From the NCBI RefSeq assembly GCF_000828475.1, contig NZ_AP014648.1, positions 3,111,400 through 3,175,399 on the forward strand: a stretch of DNA of 64,000 bases. The letters are read 5' to 3'. Source of the stretch: Methyloceanibacter caenitepidi (lineage in GTDB: Bacteria > Pseudomonadota > Alphaproteobacteria > Rhizobiales > Methyloligellaceae). This document shows positions 52,764 to 61,850 of this stretch, one piece after another. Position 1 is the stretch's first letter; the number at the start of each line of letters is the position of its first letter. The position numbers and the translations under genes were made by a program. The notes under the pieces were generated by a model, which saw only the letters and a list, made by a program, of their open reading frames with translations, was not told where the DNA came from and did not search any database.

Positions 52764-53756
52764 CTAGGAAGCACCGCCTTTGGCCTTGAGATGCCGCTCC
52801 CAGGCAAGGGCATGGCCGACGATGGTATCGAGATCGTTCAGCTTCGGTTCCCAGCCGAGCACCTCGTGTATGCGGCCGGCGCCGGCGACGAGCGCGGGCG
52901 GATCGCCCGGGCGCCGGTCCACCTTTTTGACAGGAAAGTCGACGCCCGAAACCTGCTTCACCGCGTCCACGACTTCCAGCACCGAAAAACCCTTGCCGTA
53001 GCCGCAATTCAGGACCGTGCTCTGACCGCCGTCCCGCAGGTAGCGTAGCGCGTCGAGATGCGCCCGAACCAAATCGGTGACATGGATGTAGTCGCGTACG
53101 CAGGTTCCATCCGGTGTCGGATAATCCGTTCCGTACACGTCGAGCCCATGCCGGAGTCCCACCGCCGCCTCGGAGGCGACTTTGATCAGGTGTGTGGCCC
53201 GGGGCGTAGACTGTCCGGTCCTCCCTTGAGGATCCGCCCCGGCCACGTTGAAGTACCGCAAAGCCACGTAGCGCAAAGGGTGCGCCCGCGCCGTGTCGGC
53301 GAGCATTGTCTCTGTCATCAGCTTCGAACTGCCATAGGGCGAAATGGGCTGCAGCTGCGAATCTTCGCCGATGGGCGTCTTATCCGGTTCGCCGTAGACG
53401 GCCGCCGTGGAGGAGAAGATAAAATGCGGCACGCCGGCCTCGACCGCGCATGCCAGGAGATTTCGCGAGTTGCAGGTGTTGTTCCCGTAGTAGCCCAGCG
53501 GGTCGATGACCGAATCCGGCACGACGATCGATCCCGCAAAATGCAGGATCGCGTCGATGGAATGGTCGTGCAGAAGCTGACCGACCAGTTCCATGTCGCC
53601 GACATTGCCCTCCACGAACCGGGCCGCATCGGGAACTGCGGAGCGGAAGCCAGTCGACAGATTGTCGAGAACGACGACGTCCTCGCCGGCGCCCAACAGT
53701 TCCAAAACCATATGGCTGCCGATATATCCTGCGCCGCCTGTGACAAGTACACTCAT
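52764..53756 (-). CDS. galE: UDP-glucose 4-epimerase
   Basis: A 330-residue short-chain dehydrogenase of normal length that interconverts UDP-glucose and UDP-galactose. The NAD+ site is VLVTGGAGYIGSHMV. The catalytic pair is Ser-x(n)-YxxxK, seen as FSSTAAVYG and SPYGSSKLMTETML (YGSSK). DNLSTGFRSAV and RYFNVAGADPQGRTG are GalE-type. It supplies sugar nucleotides for envelope polysaccharides. It is divergent from galU, which makes its substrate, with 158 bases between the starts. Confidence 0.94.
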   Translation of the reverse strand: MSVLVTGGAGYIGSHMVLELLGAGEDVVVLDNLSTGFRSAVPDAARFVEGNVGDMELVGQLLHDHSIDAILHFAGSIVVPDSVIDPLGYYGNNTCNSRNLLACAVEAGVPHFIFSSTAAVYGEPDKTPIGEDSQLQPISPYGSSKLMTETMLADTARAHPLRYVALRYFNVAGADPQGRTGQSTPRATHLIKVASEAAVGLRHGLDVYGTDYPTPDGTCVRDYIHVTDLVRAHLDALRYLRDGGQSTVLNCGYGKGFSVLEVVDAVKQVSGVDFPVKKVDRRPGDPPALVAGAGRIHEVLGWEPKLNDLDTIVGHALAWERHLKAKGGAS

Positions 53757-53914
53757 TGGTTCGTTTCCCGAAAAACCGCGCTTCTCAGCCGCTATCTGTG
53801 CTATCGCAGGGTGGTTGAGAGACTGCTAAGCGCCATGGTTTGGTATGTCTCGCCTTCGCATTCCTGTACCCGATTCGCCCCCGGGTCCAGCCCACAGCTT
53901 CGAGAGAGGACTTG

Positions 53915-54787
53915 ATGCCTGCCCGCATTCGCAAAGCCGTGTTCCCCGTCGCCGGGCTCGGCACACGATTTCTACCCGCTACCAAGGCAATGCCGAAAGA
54001 AATGCTGACCGTGGTGGACCGGCCGTTGATCCAACATGTCGTGGACGAGGCGCGCGAAGCCGGCATCGAGCATTTGATCTTCGTCACCGGACGCAACAAA
54101 GGCGCGATCGAAGATCATTTCGACAGACAGCCCGAACTCGAGGAAACACTGGCCGCACGCGGAAAGACCGACGCACTGGAGATCCTCGCCGATTGCTTGC
54201 CCGACGCGGGCGAGGCAAGCTTTGTCCGGCAGCAAGCGCCGCTTGGATTGGGCCATGCGGTTTGGTGCGCCCGCGAAATCGTCGGAAACGAACCCTTCGC
54301 CGTGATCCTCCCGGATGTGCTGGTGCAGGCGCCGGGCAAGGGGTGCCTCGCGCAGATGCTCGACGTCTACAACAAGCATGGCGGAAACATTCTCGCCGTC
54401 GAACCTGTCCCCGAAGACCAGACCAAGAATTACGGCGTGGTCGCAACGGCTGAAGCGGAAGGCAATGTGTTCCCCGTCACCGGGATGGTGGAAAAGCCTG
54501 AACCTGGCACGGCGCCGTCAAATCTTACGATCCTTGGGCGCTACATCCTGCAGCCCGAGATCTTCGGCCTATTGTCGGAACAGGGAACAGGCTCGGGAGG
54601 CGAAATTCAGCTCACGGACTCGATGCTGACGCTACTTAAGACGCAGCCGTTTTATGCGGTCGAGTATGAGGGCCGCGCCTTCGATTGCGGCTCGAAGTCA
54701 GGATTCCTTGCGGCCAACATCGCCTACGCGCTTGAGCGGCCCGACCTGCGCGACGCCGTCGTCGCCGAGATCAAGACGCTGCTCTGA
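53915..54787 (+). CDS. galU: UTP-glucose-1-phosphate uridylyltransferase
   Basis: A 290-residue nucleotidyltransferase that makes UDP-glucose from UTP and glucose 1-phosphate. The nucleotide-binding signature is VFPVAGLGTRFLPATKAMPK. Other landmarks are LTVVDRPLIQHVVDEA, FVTGRNKGAIEDHFD, GLGHAVWCARE, VILPDVLVQAPGKG and AFDCGSKSGFLAAN. The ATG at 53915 follows GAGAGAGGACTTG; the frame upstream to 53840 has no family resemblance. Together with galE it feeds polysaccharide synthesis. Confidence 0.95.
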   Translation: MPARIRKAVFPVAGLGTRFLPATKAMPKEMLTVVDRPLIQHVVDEAREAGIEHLIFVTGRNKGAIEDHFDRQPELEETLAARGKTDALEILADCLPDAGEASFVRQQAPLGLGHAVWCAREIVGNEPFAVILPDVLVQAPGKGCLAQMLDVYNKHGGNILAVEPVPEDQTKNYGVVATAEAEGNVFPVTGMVEKPEPGTAPSNLTILGRYILQPEIFGLLSEQGTGSGGEIQLTDSMLTLLKTQPFYAVEYEGRAFDCGSKSGFLAANIAYALERPDLRDAVVAEIKTLL

Positions 54788-54824
54788 CCGTCCGGCGTAT
54801 CCCCGGCGCGCCTCTGGCCCGAGT

Positions 54825-56575
54825 TCAGTTTCGTATACTCAGACCGACGCGAATCTCATTTTCCGTGTATTCGCCAAACGGGTCCGTCGAAAAGAAATCC
54901 GTGTGCTCGTATCGGGTGTACACGGACATATTCGGGTTGAAGAAGTACTCCATGGTGAGGCCTTCGCGCAGCCGCTCGTCGACCAGCGGATTATCCGTGT
55001 AGTCCGCTGTTTCGTAGCTCAGATAGCCGCCGACAACGAGATAGCGCCAAAACGCATGCTGCAGGGAGAGACGGTAGCTCCGGGACACGGCACCAAGCGA
55101 GTCCACCGTATTGGCCGTTGCGATCTGCGAGTTGGCGAGGAACTCGACAAGAGTCATCGGCGTCGGCATCCAAACGATATCCGCATTGAACAGAAACCCT
55201 TCGATCGGCGCCGTGTCTGCGGCAATCGAGTTTTGTTCCCCCCATCCAAGGCTGATGTCGCCATAGAAGGCATCGCTGACTGCGAATGTCATGCCGACCA
55301 GTGTCGCGTAGCCGGTGGAATCTCGCGTTAAGCCGCTGACAGTGACGGGTTGCTTATAGACATCCTCGGAAATCTCCCCTCTTCCAAATAAAGCGAGAGG
55401 CCCGGGTTGAATTCATAGCTGCCGCGCATCGTGATCTCGTTTTCGCGATAGTCCCGTACATCGACTATCGGGATGAACTGCCCATCTACGATCTCCGCGA
55501 TCGCCTGCTGACCGCCGGTCAAGTCCTCGTAGTCGAAGGTCGAGATGCTGCCTTCGGCCCGGACGGTCAGCCGATTGAAATTGTGCTCGGCCGCGAGGGA
55601 AATCTGCTCTTCCTGCACGTTCGTCTGGAAGCCGGCGATATTGGTGATGTCGACCGCGTTCCGGCCGTCTTGGGTCTGCGCCTTACCCAATTCGAGCTGC
55701 ACATTGGTTCGCGCGCCGACATCGAGCCGGCCTCGGAGCAGCGCCGCGTAGATCTTGTCGTCCTCCACGGAGAACCTGTTGAACCAGCTTCGGTCGGCGG
55801 TGAACTCGGCTTCGAAGGCATGCCGCTCCCAATCCGATTCGAGGCGGACTTCCGGTGCGAGCTCGAAGGCGTAGGCCGAGTTGCCATTCGGCGTGCCCAG
55901 CACATTGTCCGTGAGGATCATGCCGACGTCGGCCTCGGCGAAGAGCAGAAAACTGCCGAGGCGCGTGCCGAGCGGCTCGTAGGGATCGAGCTCTCGCGCG
56001 CGCAGTCCAAGCGGGTCGTCGGCCGGGTCGATAGCCACGATGTCGTTCCGGAGCGGCGTTAAGACGGGATCGCCGAAGGGATCCGGTTCGCCCGGCGTTT
56101 CCGCCCTGCCCTCATCGATGCCGAAGCCCGGAACCGCCTCGTCCGCCACGACCGTGCCCCGAAGGCCAGGATCCACCGTCGAGGGTCTGAGCTGACGGCT
56201 GATGGTGACATCGGTACCTTGGGTTGTCCCTGCCGATGTGGCGTCGTCGCCAAGTCCGCCGAGGGGGTCCGTGTCACCGGCCTCGCTGCCGAGATCGGTC
56301 GAGGAGCCGTCTTCGCCCAAGTCGTCTCCGGCCGAATCCTCGACAAGGCCGCCCCTCAGCGGAAGCGCGCGCGAGCGGGCTGGCGGCGCGGCGGTCTCGG
56401 TATCGGTGGAAATGCCCGACGAAGGCGTGCCGATGCTGCCGCGCAAGCCCGGCGTGTCCTGCGCCACGGCCGGCACAAGAGAGGCGGCAAGCATAGTGGC
56501 AGCGAGCACGCCCGCTGCGCTGGACGTTTGGCGACGCGGCAAGGACGCACCTCGATCGGACTTGGGCTTGTGCAA
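54825..56575 (-). pseudogene. Outer-membrane beta-barrel protein gene with a one-base frameshift
   Basis: Two frames together would encode about 583 residues: an N-terminal signal, a low-complexity acidic/Gly linker of about 160 residues (with RGSIGTPSSGIS and DPLGGLGDDATSAG), then a beta-barrel of about 380 residues. The first frame (56575 to 55328) includes SFLLFAEADVGMILTDNVLG and ends early in ISNPSLSAA. The second carries on the barrel (SLGWGEQNSIAADTAP to ENEIRVGLSIRN) and ends in a hydrophobic C-terminal strand with terminal aromatic-like pattern. The frames differ by exactly one missing base, best placed in the four-G run at 55376-55379. This may be a real mutation, a slippery tract, or a sequencing error. 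The start is TTG at 56575 and is uncertain. Confidence 0.78.
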
Positions 56576-56768
56576 AAGGCTCTCGGCAGCGAGAGTTCCG
56601 CACCTGGACCCGTTGACCTATCGAGCCTAGGGGAAACAGGGTTAACGAGGCGTTTATCGGCGTCCCAAATCGGGCCAGGACAAAGGGTTTGGGAAAGAGG
56701 CTTGGCTTGACGTTTCAATGCCTTATTCCATGCTAGAATTGCGTGCCGCAGAGGGGGAATACGAGCCG

Positions 56769-57776
56769 ATGTCCGTTGGTTTGAAACAGGATCTAGCCAC
56801 AGCCGAAGACCACAGCGAGGCCGTCGCCTCGGCCACGCGAACGCTGCAGCTAGAAGCGCAGGGTCTGAGTGCCTTGCAGCAGGCGCTCTCTGGCGAACTT
56901 TCGGCGAACTTCGCCGCCGCGCTCGGCATTTTGCGCGGCTGCCGCGGGCGCGTGATCGTGACCGGCATGGGCAAGAGCGGCCATGTCGGCTTGAAGGTTT
57001 CCGCGACGCTGGCCTCCACGGGAACCCCCGCCTACTTCGTGCACCCGAGCGAGGCAAGCCACGGCGACCTCGGCATGATCACCCCGGACGATGCGGTTCT
57101 GGCGTTTTCCTGGTCGGGAGAGACGGTCGAGCTCGAGAATATCGTGTCCTACTCGCGCCGCTTCGCCGTGCCGCTGGTGGCCGTGACGTCCAACCCGGAA
57201 TCGACGCTCGCAAAAGCCGCGGAGGTGGTCCTCACGCTCCCGCGCTCCAAGGAGGCCTGTCCGCATGGGCTCGCTCCGACCACCTCGACCATGATGCAGT
57301 TGGCCCTCGGGGATTGCATCGCCATTGCGCTCCTGGAGAGCAAGGGCTTTACCGCGCTCGATTTCGGCGTGCTGCATCCCGGCGGTCAACTCGGCGCCCG
57401 TCTGAAGTTCGTCGACGATCTGATGCACCGGGACACCGATCTGCCTCTGACGGACGCGGACACGGTGATGTCCGAGGCCATCGTTGTCATGACTGAAAAG
57501 GCCCTTGGCTGCCTCGGGGTCGTGGATCGGAACGGCCAGTTGCAGGGCATCATCACCGACGGTGACCTGCGCCGGCATATGGGCAACGGGCTGCTGGACC
57601 GCCGCGCGGCCGAGATCATGACTCCTGCGCCGAAGACCGTGACGCGCGACATCATGGCGAGTGCTGCGCTGGAGATCATCAACGCCTCGGCCATCACGGC
57701 ACTGTTCGTCGTAGAGGACGGAAGGCCCGTCGGCCTCGTCCATATCCACGATCTGCTGCGCGCGGGCGTAGCTTAA
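56769..57776 (+). CDS. kdsD: Arabinose-5-phosphate isomerase (KpsF/GutQ family)
   Basis: A 335-residue enzyme. A SIS domain at about residues 40-175 has VIVTGMGKSGHVGLKVSATL, HPSEASHGDLGMI and SWSGETVELENIV. Two CBS domains (about 205-320) include LGCLGVVDRNGQLQGIITDG. It converts ribulose 5-phosphate to arabinose 5-phosphate, the first step to KDO for lipopolysaccharide. The metal-binding or active-site HGLAPTTSTMMQLALGD is intact. The ATG at 56769 begins the conserved part; an upstream ATG at 56718 would add 17 residues. GAGGGGG lies about 14 bases upstream. Confidence 0.92.
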   Translation: MSVGLKQDLATAEDHSEAVASATRTLQLEAQGLSALQQALSGELSANFAAALGILRGCRGRVIVTGMGKSGHVGLKVSATLASTGTPAYFVHPSEASHGDLGMITPDDAVLAFSWSGETVELENIVSYSRRFAVPLVAVTSNPESTLAKAAEVVLTLPRSKEACPHGLAPTTSTMMQLALGDCIAIALLESKGFTALDFGVLHPGGQLGARLKFVDDLMHRDTDLPLTDADTVMSEAIVVMTEKALGCLGVVDRNGQLQGIITDGDLRRHMGNGLLDRRAAEIMTPAPKTVTRDIMASAALEIINASAITALFVVEDGRPVGLVHIHDLLRAGVA

Positions 57777-57787
57777 GCAGCTGTCGC

Positions 57788-59437
57788 CTAGGCGGCGATC
57801 GCTTCCTTGTCTTTCTTCGGCGTCGCCGACTCGTCCTTGCGGACGCGCGAGAACGACCGGCCGGCGTTCGACATTGCCCCTGTCTCCGGATCCACATCGG
57901 CAATGGATTGCACGAGCTTCGCATAGTGATAATGCGTCGCCACCTTCACCCCGTAGATGAAAAGAATATGCGGTTCGCGCCAGCGCTTCTTCACCACTTT
58001 CGCCAATTGCTGACGGTAGCGGGCACGCAGTTCCGGATCTTCCACGGCGCTTAACAGCCGCGACGCAAGTACGCTGAAGCGCACATAGTTGTAGGACGCG
58101 CGCTTGGCCCAAGCCCAGCGCCAATTTGCCCAATACGGCAGCTCGTGCACCGTGAACTTGAAGTCCTGATCGAAGAACTGCGAATCGAGACGGCCGAAAT
58201 AGGAGTCCGCCGAATAGGACTCCTGCATCACCCGCACGAAGCCGTCCCGCAGTTCCTCGGACGACATGCCGAGCGGGATGACATTGGTGCCATACAGGTC
58301 CGCGTCATCTTCGCTGTTCAGGCGGCCGGCTTCTTTCAATCGCTTGAAGAGCGGCGTGGTCGGGATGGCGTGCAGCATGCCGACAAGCGCCGTCGAAATT
58401 CTGGCGCGGGATAGAAACTCCGGCACGGCGGGGAAAATTGTCGTGTCGTCGTGATCGAAGCCGACGATCATCCCGCACCACACATCGATGCCGTGATCCT
58501 GGATGCGGTGCACACGCTCGATCAGCGAGCCCGCATTTGGCCGCACGTTTTGCAGCTTCTTCGTCTCCCGCAGCGATTCCTCGTTCGGCGTTTCGATGCC
58601 GATAAAGACGTTCTGGAAGCCCGCGAGCCCCATGAGCTCCATCAGCTCATCGTCCTCGGCGAGATCGAGCGAGGCTTCCGTAAAGAGCGTCAGCGGATAG
58701 GCGCGCGCTTGCTGCCATTCCGCGATGTCGCGCAGAATAGGCTTGATGGCCTTCTTGTTGCCAATGAGGTTGTCGTCCACCACGAAAACGATCTTCAGGC
58801 CCACATTGAGGAACGATTCGAGCTCGGCAATGACCTGCTCGCTTTTCTTGAGACGCGGACGGCGTCCGAAGGTCACGATGATGTCGCAGAATTCGCAGGT
58901 GAACGGACAGCCGCGCGAGATCTGCATACTGCCGAACATGTAGCGTTCCGCCTTGAGCAGATCGGTGCGCGGCAGCGGCAGCGTTTCCAGGTTCGTCTTT
59001 TCGGGCTGTTCGTAGCGGGACTTGTGCTCGCCCTTCTCCCACTCTTCGAGGAACTGCGGCCAGGTCTCGTCCGCCTCACCCACAAAGATCACGTCCGTTA
59101 GCCCCTCCAGGACTTCGGGCTCGACCGTGGCCATGGGGCCGCCCACGACTGTCATCACACCGCGTGCGCGAACGGTTTCGAGAATCTCGAGGAGCCGGCT
59201 TCCTTGGATGCTCATGCCGGTCAGACAGACGAGGTCGGCGCGCGCCAGACGATCGAAATCGATGTCCTCGACATTTTCGTCCACCAGCGTCACGTCATGG
59301 TGGTCGGGCACCAGAGCGGCCAGGAGCGCCAGGCAGGCAACCGGCAAATTCGCTCTTTTGCCAAAGAGCGGCATGCAGTGCTCCATCCCCCAAAAAGAGA
59401 TGTCGAAACGCGGATTGACGATGACGATATCGGCCAT
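57788..59437 (-). CDS. B12-binding radical SAM protein (DUF4070)
   Basis: A 549-residue protein with three domains. An N-terminal cobalamin-binding Rossmann domain (about 1-140) lacks the usual DxHxxG (VNPRFDISFWGMEH, DVTLVDENVEDID). A radical SAM domain has the cluster motif CPFTCEFCD (SRGCPFTCEFCDIIVTFG). A C-terminal DUF4070-type region includes YGTNVIPLGMSSEELRDGF. Class B enzymes of this sort methylate or rearrange unactivated carbons; HpnP, a hopanoid C-2 methylase, shares this architecture, but the N-terminal sequence differs from what I know of HpnP. The substrate is unknown. It converges on kdsD and has its own start at 59437. Confidence 0.82.
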   Translation of the reverse strand: MADIVIVNPRFDISFWGMEHCMPLFGKRANLPVACLALLAALVPDHHDVTLVDENVEDIDFDRLARADLVCLTGMSIQGSRLLEILETVRARGVMTVVGGPMATVEPEVLEGLTDVIFVGEADETWPQFLEEWEKGEHKSRYEQPEKTNLETLPLPRTDLLKAERYMFGSMQISRGCPFTCEFCDIIVTFGRRPRLKKSEQVIAELESFLNVGLKIVFVVDDNLIGNKKAIKPILRDIAEWQQARAYPLTLFTEASLDLAEDDELMELMGLAGFQNVFIGIETPNEESLRETKKLQNVRPNAGSLIERVHRIQDHGIDVWCGMIVGFDHDDTTIFPAVPEFLSRARISTALVGMLHAIPTTPLFKRLKEAGRLNSEDDADLYGTNVIPLGMSSEELRDGFVRVMQESYSADSYFGRLDSQFFDQDFKFTVHELPYWANWRWAWAKRASYNYVRFSVLASRLLSAVEDPELRARYRQQLAKVVKKRWREPHILFIYGVKVATHYHYAKLVQSIADVDPETGAMSNAGRSFSRVRKDESATPKKDKEAIAA

Positions 59438-59583
59438 GATGTCCTTCTTAAGCGAGCGATTCTCGTTCCAATTCCTACTAGACTAGTGATACGGGTGAAC
59501 AACCGTCACCCCCCGCCAGCCAGTTCCCGAGACCTTAACCGATTTTCGACCAAGGCGCTGACCCAAATCAAGGCTAAGGGATA

Positions 59584-61083
59584 ATGCCTTCAACTTCCGT
59601 CGATATTGTGATCGTTGGTGGCGGAATTCATGGCGCCGCGATCGCGCGCGACGCCGCGGGCCGCGGCCTCAAGGTTATGTTGGCCGAACGCGAGGACTAC
59701 GCCAGCTTCACCTCGTCGGCCTCGTCGAAGCTGGCCCATGGTGGCTTGCGCTACCTCGAACACATGGAATTCGGACTCGTGCGCGAGTCCTTGAGCGAAC
59801 GAGCCGGTCTCTTGAAGACGGCGCCGCATTTGGTCTCGCCGCTGAAGTTCCTTCTGCCGGTTTTCGACTGGCAAAAACGTAGCGCCTGGTTCGTCCATAC
59901 GGGACTGGCGCTCTACGACCTGCTCTCGCTCGGCGGCGAAATGCCGGGAAGTGGACGCCTCTCGCAGGACGAGGTCGATGCTTTGCCGCATTTGCGGCGA
60001 GACCACCTCAAGGCCGTGCTGCACTATCACGATGCCCATGCGGACGACGCGAGGCTGACCCTGAGCGCAGCTTTGGACGCGCGAGCCCGAGGCGCCGACG
60101 TCGCCAATCGCCGCGCAGTGACGGCGATAGTGCCACGCGAGAACGGGTATACGGTGACCATCAGCGAAGGCGGCAAGACGAAAGAGATCGGCGCGCGCTT
60201 CATCGTCAACACGGCGGGCCCCTTCGTGGACGCGGTGGACGCCATGATCCCCAATGGCCCCTCACCAAAGAACATCCGCTTCGTCCGGGGCAGCCATATC
60301 GTACTGCCGATGCCGGATCCGCCCGAGACCTGCGCTTACACGCTGCAGGACGAAGGGGAACGCATCATTTTCACCATTCCCTGGCTTGCCGGGAACTTCC
60401 TCATGATCGGCACCACCGACATTCCCCAGGCTGGTGCTCCCGGCCACGCCGTCTGCTCCGCCGAGGAGAAGAAATATCTGCTCGACGCCTACAACCGCTA
60501 TTTCGCACGGGCGGGCGGAGCCGCAACGGAGAGCGACATCGTGTGCGACTGGGCGGGCTTGCGCACGCTGCATGGGAGCCCGGACGAAGCCCCGAGCCGC
60601 ATTACCCGCGAGGTGACGCTGGAGACGGCGACCCAAGGCACCGGGGGCTTCCTTTCGCTGGTGGGCGGCAAACTGACGACCCACCGCGCCACGGCCGAGC
60701 AGGTGCTCACCAAACTTCAAGCGATGGGACTCGACATGGGGCCGGCCTGGACCAAGGGCGTGCCCCAATACGGCGGCACGCTGGATCGCGACGCGTTGCG
60801 CACCCGCGCCGAGGAGGGACCGACAGAGGTGTCGCCGCAAACCCGGCGGCGCTGGGCATTCACCTATGGCGACAAGATCGAGTATCTATTTGCGCGGATG
60901 GAAAGCGACCCGGGCCTCGCCGAAGGGATAGTCCCCGGGGTCCCCCGCGTGGAATTGGAACACGCGGTGAGCGTCGAGGACGCAAGCACGGGCGAGGACT
61001 TTCTCTGGCGGCGGACCAAGCTTCAGCTGACTTTGGATGACGCTGCCCGCGAAACGATTGAAGACTGGTTCGTCAAGAACTAG
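59584..61083 (+). CDS. glpD: Aerobic glycerol-3-phosphate dehydrogenase
   Basis: A 499-residue membrane-associated flavoprotein that oxidises glycerol 3-phosphate to dihydroxyacetone phosphate and feeds electrons to ubiquinone. The FAD site is DIVIVGGGIHGAAIARDAAG. Other landmarks are SSASSKLAHGGLRYLEHMEF, NTAGPFVDAV, RGSHIVLP, IIFTIPWLAGNFLMIGTTD and LVGGKLTTHRATAEQVL. The length is normal. AAGGGATA stands before the ATG. It is followed by a small conserved gene, with no other glp genes nearby. Confidence 0.94.
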   Translation: MPSTSVDIVIVGGGIHGAAIARDAAGRGLKVMLAEREDYASFTSSASSKLAHGGLRYLEHMEFGLVRESLSERAGLLKTAPHLVSPLKFLLPVFDWQKRSAWFVHTGLALYDLLSLGGEMPGSGRLSQDEVDALPHLRRDHLKAVLHYHDAHADDARLTLSAALDARARGADVANRRAVTAIVPRENGYTVTISEGGKTKEIGARFIVNTAGPFVDAVDAMIPNGPSPKNIRFVRGSHIVLPMPDPPETCAYTLQDEGERIIFTIPWLAGNFLMIGTTDIPQAGAPGHAVCSAEEKKYLLDAYNRYFARAGGAATESDIVCDWAGLRTLHGSPDEAPSRITREVTLETATQGTGGFLSLVGGKLTTHRATAEQVLTKLQAMGLDMGPAWTKGVPQYGGTLDRDALRTRAEEGPTEVSPQTRRRWAFTYGDKIEYLFARMESDPGLAEGIVPGVPRVELEHAVSVEDASTGEDFLWRRTKLQLTLDDAARETIEDWFVKN

Positions 61084-61131
61084 GAGTTCAGCCAGGACTT
61101 GGCTTACGCGTCAGACGGCTTTGGGGAACGA

Positions 61132-61365
61132 ATGTCAGAGTTTACGGTCGAAAAAGGCAAGCGCTACCGCGCCACGATTACGCTCGGAATGCTGCAAAGC
61201 TTTGCCTCCAACGAGATGCTCGCCAGCCATTTGATTGAGGCAGGCTTCAGCGATGTGCACGTCACCGGTTCGGGCAGCACCCGGATCGCCACCGCGCTCT
61301 GGGACAAAGATACCGTCACAGGCCCGATCCCCGACGAAATATCAGAGATCTCTGCGTTGGCCTAG
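61132..61365 (+). CDS. Small conserved hypothetical protein downstream of glpD
   Basis: A 77-residue cytoplasmic protein, starting MSEFTVEKGKRYRATITLGM and continuing AGFSDVHVTGSGSTRIATAL. The pattern looks familiar as a short conserved protein of Hyphomicrobiales, but no function or named domain can be given. No signal peptide is visible. GGGGAACGA lies directly before the ATG at 61132. It follows glpD by 48 bases and its stop overlaps the nfeD stop on the other strand by four bases. Confidence 0.6.
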   Translation: MSEFTVEKGKRYRATITLGMLQSFASNEMLASHLIEAGFSDVHVTGSGSTRIATALWDKDTVTGPIPDEISEISALA

Positions 61366-61826
61366 GAGTTCGCGGCCTCGGCCTTCGCCGGCTCCACTTT
61401 CAGTATGGACCCGTCGGCGCCGACCACCGTGACCTGCGCACCCTTGGGCAATGCGGGGCCCTCCACGCGCCAGATCGTATCGCCCACGCGCACGCTGCCG
61501 CGGCCGTTCGCAATCGGGTCCACCAATTCGTGGGTCTCGCCGATGAGTTGCGCCGCACGCTGATTGAGCAGGGGCGCATCGCTCTCCAGCGGGTTCCTGC
61601 GCAAATAGCGGTTGACCAAAATCACCGTGACGAGTGACAGGCTGCAAAACCAGATGAGCTGCCATTGCCAGGCAATCTCGTAGCGGAGCGCAATGACGCC
61701 CGTCAAAATTGCGGCGAGCCCGAACCACATGAGGAAGATCCCTGGCGCGAGCATTTCGAGCACGAGCAGAACGGCCGCCAGGATTAGCCAAACCCAAGGA
61801 CCGAGACTGACAATCGTTTCCATCAT
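61362..61826 (-). CDS. nfeD: NfeD family membrane protein
   Basis: A 154-residue protein. Three or four transmembrane helices lie in the first 75 residues (LILAAVLLVLEMLAPGIFL, LTGVIALRYEIAW, LIWFCSLSLVTVILVNRYL). A C-terminal OB-fold domain ends TIWRVEGPALPKGAQVTVVG. NfeD proteins partner SPFH/stomatin proteins, and the SPFH gene lies 24 bases upstream, so the pair is probably co-transcribed. The short form lacks a protease domain. The exact biological role is uncertain; it is linked to membrane microdomains. Confidence 0.9.
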   Translation of the reverse strand: MMETIVSLGPWVWLILAAVLLVLEMLAPGIFLMWFGLAAILTGVIALRYEIAWQWQLIWFCSLSLVTVILVNRYLRRNPLESDAPLLNQRAAQLIGETHELVDPIANGRGSVRVGDTIWRVEGPALPKGAQVTVVGADGSILKVEPAKAEAANS

Positions 61827-61850
61827 CGTGGCGTGTCCTCAGCCTTGTTC

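Noticed and set aside
57788-59437. Hopanoid C-2 methylase HpnP
   Set aside because: It shares the architecture, but its N-terminal and central motifs differ from the HpnP pattern I know, and no hopanoid genes adjoin it.
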